Translations under genes and position numbers: made by a program | DNA from: CAVPLU01 sp050012535 | GTDB lineage: Archaea > Thermoproteota > Bathyarchaeia > 40CM-2-53-6 | Direction of reading: 5' to 3' | NCBI GenBank assembly: GCA_050012535.1 | Contig: JBEKGZ010000019.1 | Coordinates: 1-21,688, forward strand | DNA length: 21,688 nt | Notes under the pieces: generated by a model | The model's input: the letters and a program-made list of their open reading frames with translations, nothing else | Database searches by the model: none | What the model was told of the DNA's origin: nothing | In this document: piece after piece, positions 20,600 through 21,688 of the stretch | Layout of the letters: each line of letters begins with the position of its first letter | How positions within the stretch are numbered: the stretch's first letter is position 1

Positions 20600-21445
20600 T
20601 TACATCATATGAATGTCTAGGCAGACTTGGTAACGACAGGGACCCACACTTCTGACCACATGCGCCTTCACATGCTCTCCCGCAACTCCCAACCGTCCAA
20701 GCGCTGGCCTAATCTCCAACAATGCCTGCTGACCAGCTTCTGATCTTCGATTTGAGTTAACGAAAACGTAACAATGTACCATGCCACGTTCATTCCTTAG
20801 CGCGCTCTTGGCGGTGGGAAGAGACTCGAACGCCAGTTCGGGCAGCGGTAACAAGACTCGGTCGGCGCGTCCCACAAGTGACGCTGCAACTAGGCGATTC
20901 GCGTCTCCGCAGATCAGATCTATCCTATCTCGCACTCCATTGAGAACGTTATTCATGTCATGGTAGCGAACAGCGGCCGAGTTGATGTCAAGAGAGTAAA
21001 TCCTTGACGGGTGCGAGTGCCTCGCGATCATGATTGAGAAGGATCCTACTCCAGCGAAGAAGTTCACGACGCACTCCCCAGTGGAGACGAGGTCCGCTAT
21101 TCGCTTCCGTTCGCGGCCCAGTCTCGGCGAGAAATAAGTCGTCTCCACGTTCACCCTGTAGCGGCACCCAAACTCGCTGTGCACAGTTTCGGTCCGATCT
21201 TCACCCGCCAACCATTCGAGCTTGCGAGTACGGAATTGCGAACTTACTGGAGCAATTTGTTCCAAGACCACTCGGAGATTAGGCGCGAAATCAAGCAAAC
21301 TCTCTGCGATGCGATGCTTCTTGCCTCGATGTTCATCCGGAATCTTGACGATCGCTATGTCTCCAATAATGTCAACGCCTTTTGTCAGGCGAGCAAGCTC
21401 TTGAGCATCCAGATGCCCGATGGCGGACTTTGCAAGAAGTCTCAT
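20600..21445 (-). CDS. trm5: Trm5-family tRNA (guanine-37 N1) methyltransferase
   Basis: The 281-residue class I SAM methyltransferase follows the Trm5 layout: GDIAIVKIP (28-36), REL-like RKLEWLAGE, then HSEFGCRYRVNVETTYFSPRL (family pattern GCRF.VDV..vYFSPRL), SAM loop FFAGVGSFSI (129-138), LDINSAAV. It methylates G37 of tRNA using SAM, the first step to wyosine bases in tRNA-Phe. Where Trm5 has NLP near the active site, this protein reads PLP (200-202), so the expected Asn is missing; Taw2-like or altered activity is possible. It starts 36 bases after the taw1 stop in the same frame, an operon with the next wyosine enzyme. It lacks the N-terminal D1 domain. Confidence 0.85.
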   Translation of the reverse strand: MRLLAKSAIGHLDAQELARLTKGVDIIGDIAIVKIPDEHRGKKHRIAESLLDFAPNLRVVLEQIAPVSSQFRTRKLEWLAGEDRTETVHSEFGCRYRVNVETTYFSPRLGRERKRIADLVSTGECVVNFFAGVGSFSIMIARHSHPSRIYSLDINSAAVRYHDMNNVLNGVRDRIDLICGDANRLVAASLVGRADRVLLPLPELAFESLPTAKSALRNERGMVHCYVFVNSNRRSEAGQQALLEIRPALGRLGVAGEHVKAHVVRSVGPCRYQVCLDIHMM

Positions 21446-21481
21446 TGCAGAACGCTCTGTGTCATATCTGAGATCTAGCCC

Positions 21482-21688
21482 TCATGGCAGATCAAGCGAA
21501 AGACCTGCCCTATGTGCATCTCGCGCTAGAAGGGCGACCCTGCTTACCGGGTCCTCGGCAAGTAGCTCATATCCTGTGGCTTTGGCTATTTCCTTGGCAA
21601 ATTCATTGATCTCAGACTGATATGGCATCGCATTGATCGGAAGGCGTTGCTTCGATTCTCCTAGCCAACTGTATCCTTTGAGTTCGAT
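21482..21688 (-). CDS. taw1: Taw1-like 4-demethylwyosine synthase, C-terminal part (runs off the window)
   Basis: The visible 68 residues plus stop enter from the right edge. They match the C-terminus of archaeal TYW1/Taw1: IELKGYSWLGESKQRL (family EvKgYmxvGySrxRL), MPYQSEINEFAKEIAKATGYEL (start of the last helix), and SRVALL. Taw1 is a radical-SAM iron-sulfur enzyme that builds the third ring on N1-methylguanosine-37, the product of Trm5. The iron-sulfur motif lies outside the window. Adjacency to trm5 supports the call. Confidence 0.85.
   Translation of the reverse strand: MELKGYSWLGESKQRLPINAMPYQSEINEFAKEIAKATGYELLAEDPVSRVALLARDAHRAGLSLDLP

Overview
The window looks archaeal and probably belongs to the TACK/Thermoproteota side of the tree. 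The evidence is: TATA-like boxes about 25 bases upstream of starts; archaeal-type phosphoglycerate kinase, Trm5 and Taw1; an Lrp regulator with a TRASH metal domain; a Holliday-junction-resolvase-like nuclease; and two tRNA genes interrupted by tiny bulge-helix-bulge introns at non-canonical positions. Start codons are very often TTG or GTG. No rRNA, CRISPR array, IS element or integrase was seen.

Layout. 1-3114 (minus strand): 5' part of a uroporphyrinogen-decarboxylase-like gene, pgk, a frameshifted rpiA, and a membrane-anchored coiled-coil protein. A plus-strand tRNA-Met-like gene lies between pgk and rpiA. 3372-6111: a copper P1B ATPase with an N-terminal YHS/TRASH metal domain, convergent with an Lrp-TRASH regulator. 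6230-12606: a complete ECF transporter (T, S and two ATPases), a divergent uridine-phosphorylase-like gene, a second URO-D-like gene and a PfkB kinase. Together these suggest nucleoside or pentose uptake and salvage. A tRNA-Thr(GGT) with two introns follows.

13049-18328 (plus strand) is the highlight: a compact ubiquitin-like conjugation locus. In order it encodes a zinc-ribbon/B-box-like membrane protein with collagen-like and YAPAPQ repeats; a Rpn11/CSN5-like JAMM protease fused to a transmembrane helix and a large predicted outer domain; an 81-residue ubiquitin-like protein ending Gly-Gly-Thr; an E2 with HPN motif and active-site Cys; an E1-like adenylating enzyme carrying its own N-terminal ubiquitin-like domain; and a second zinc-ribbon/B-box-like protein that could be the E3 or an adaptor. 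Ubiquitin-like operons of this general kind are known from Caldiarchaeum and Asgard archaea. The membrane-anchored JAMM, the Ubl-E1 fusion and the paired zinc-finger proteins at both ends make this version stand out.

Convergent to that locus (18341-20035, minus) is a membrane protein with an InlB-like repeat ectodomain, a cytoplasmic zinc ribbon and a winged helix, so a possible surface sensor. The window ends with a small PD-(D/E)XK nuclease and a wyosine tRNA-modification pair (trm5, taw1).

Two protein genes carry apparent deletions of conserved segments (rpiA with a frameshift, copA in frame), and the tRNA-Met 5' part does not fold. These should be checked against reads before being treated as biology.
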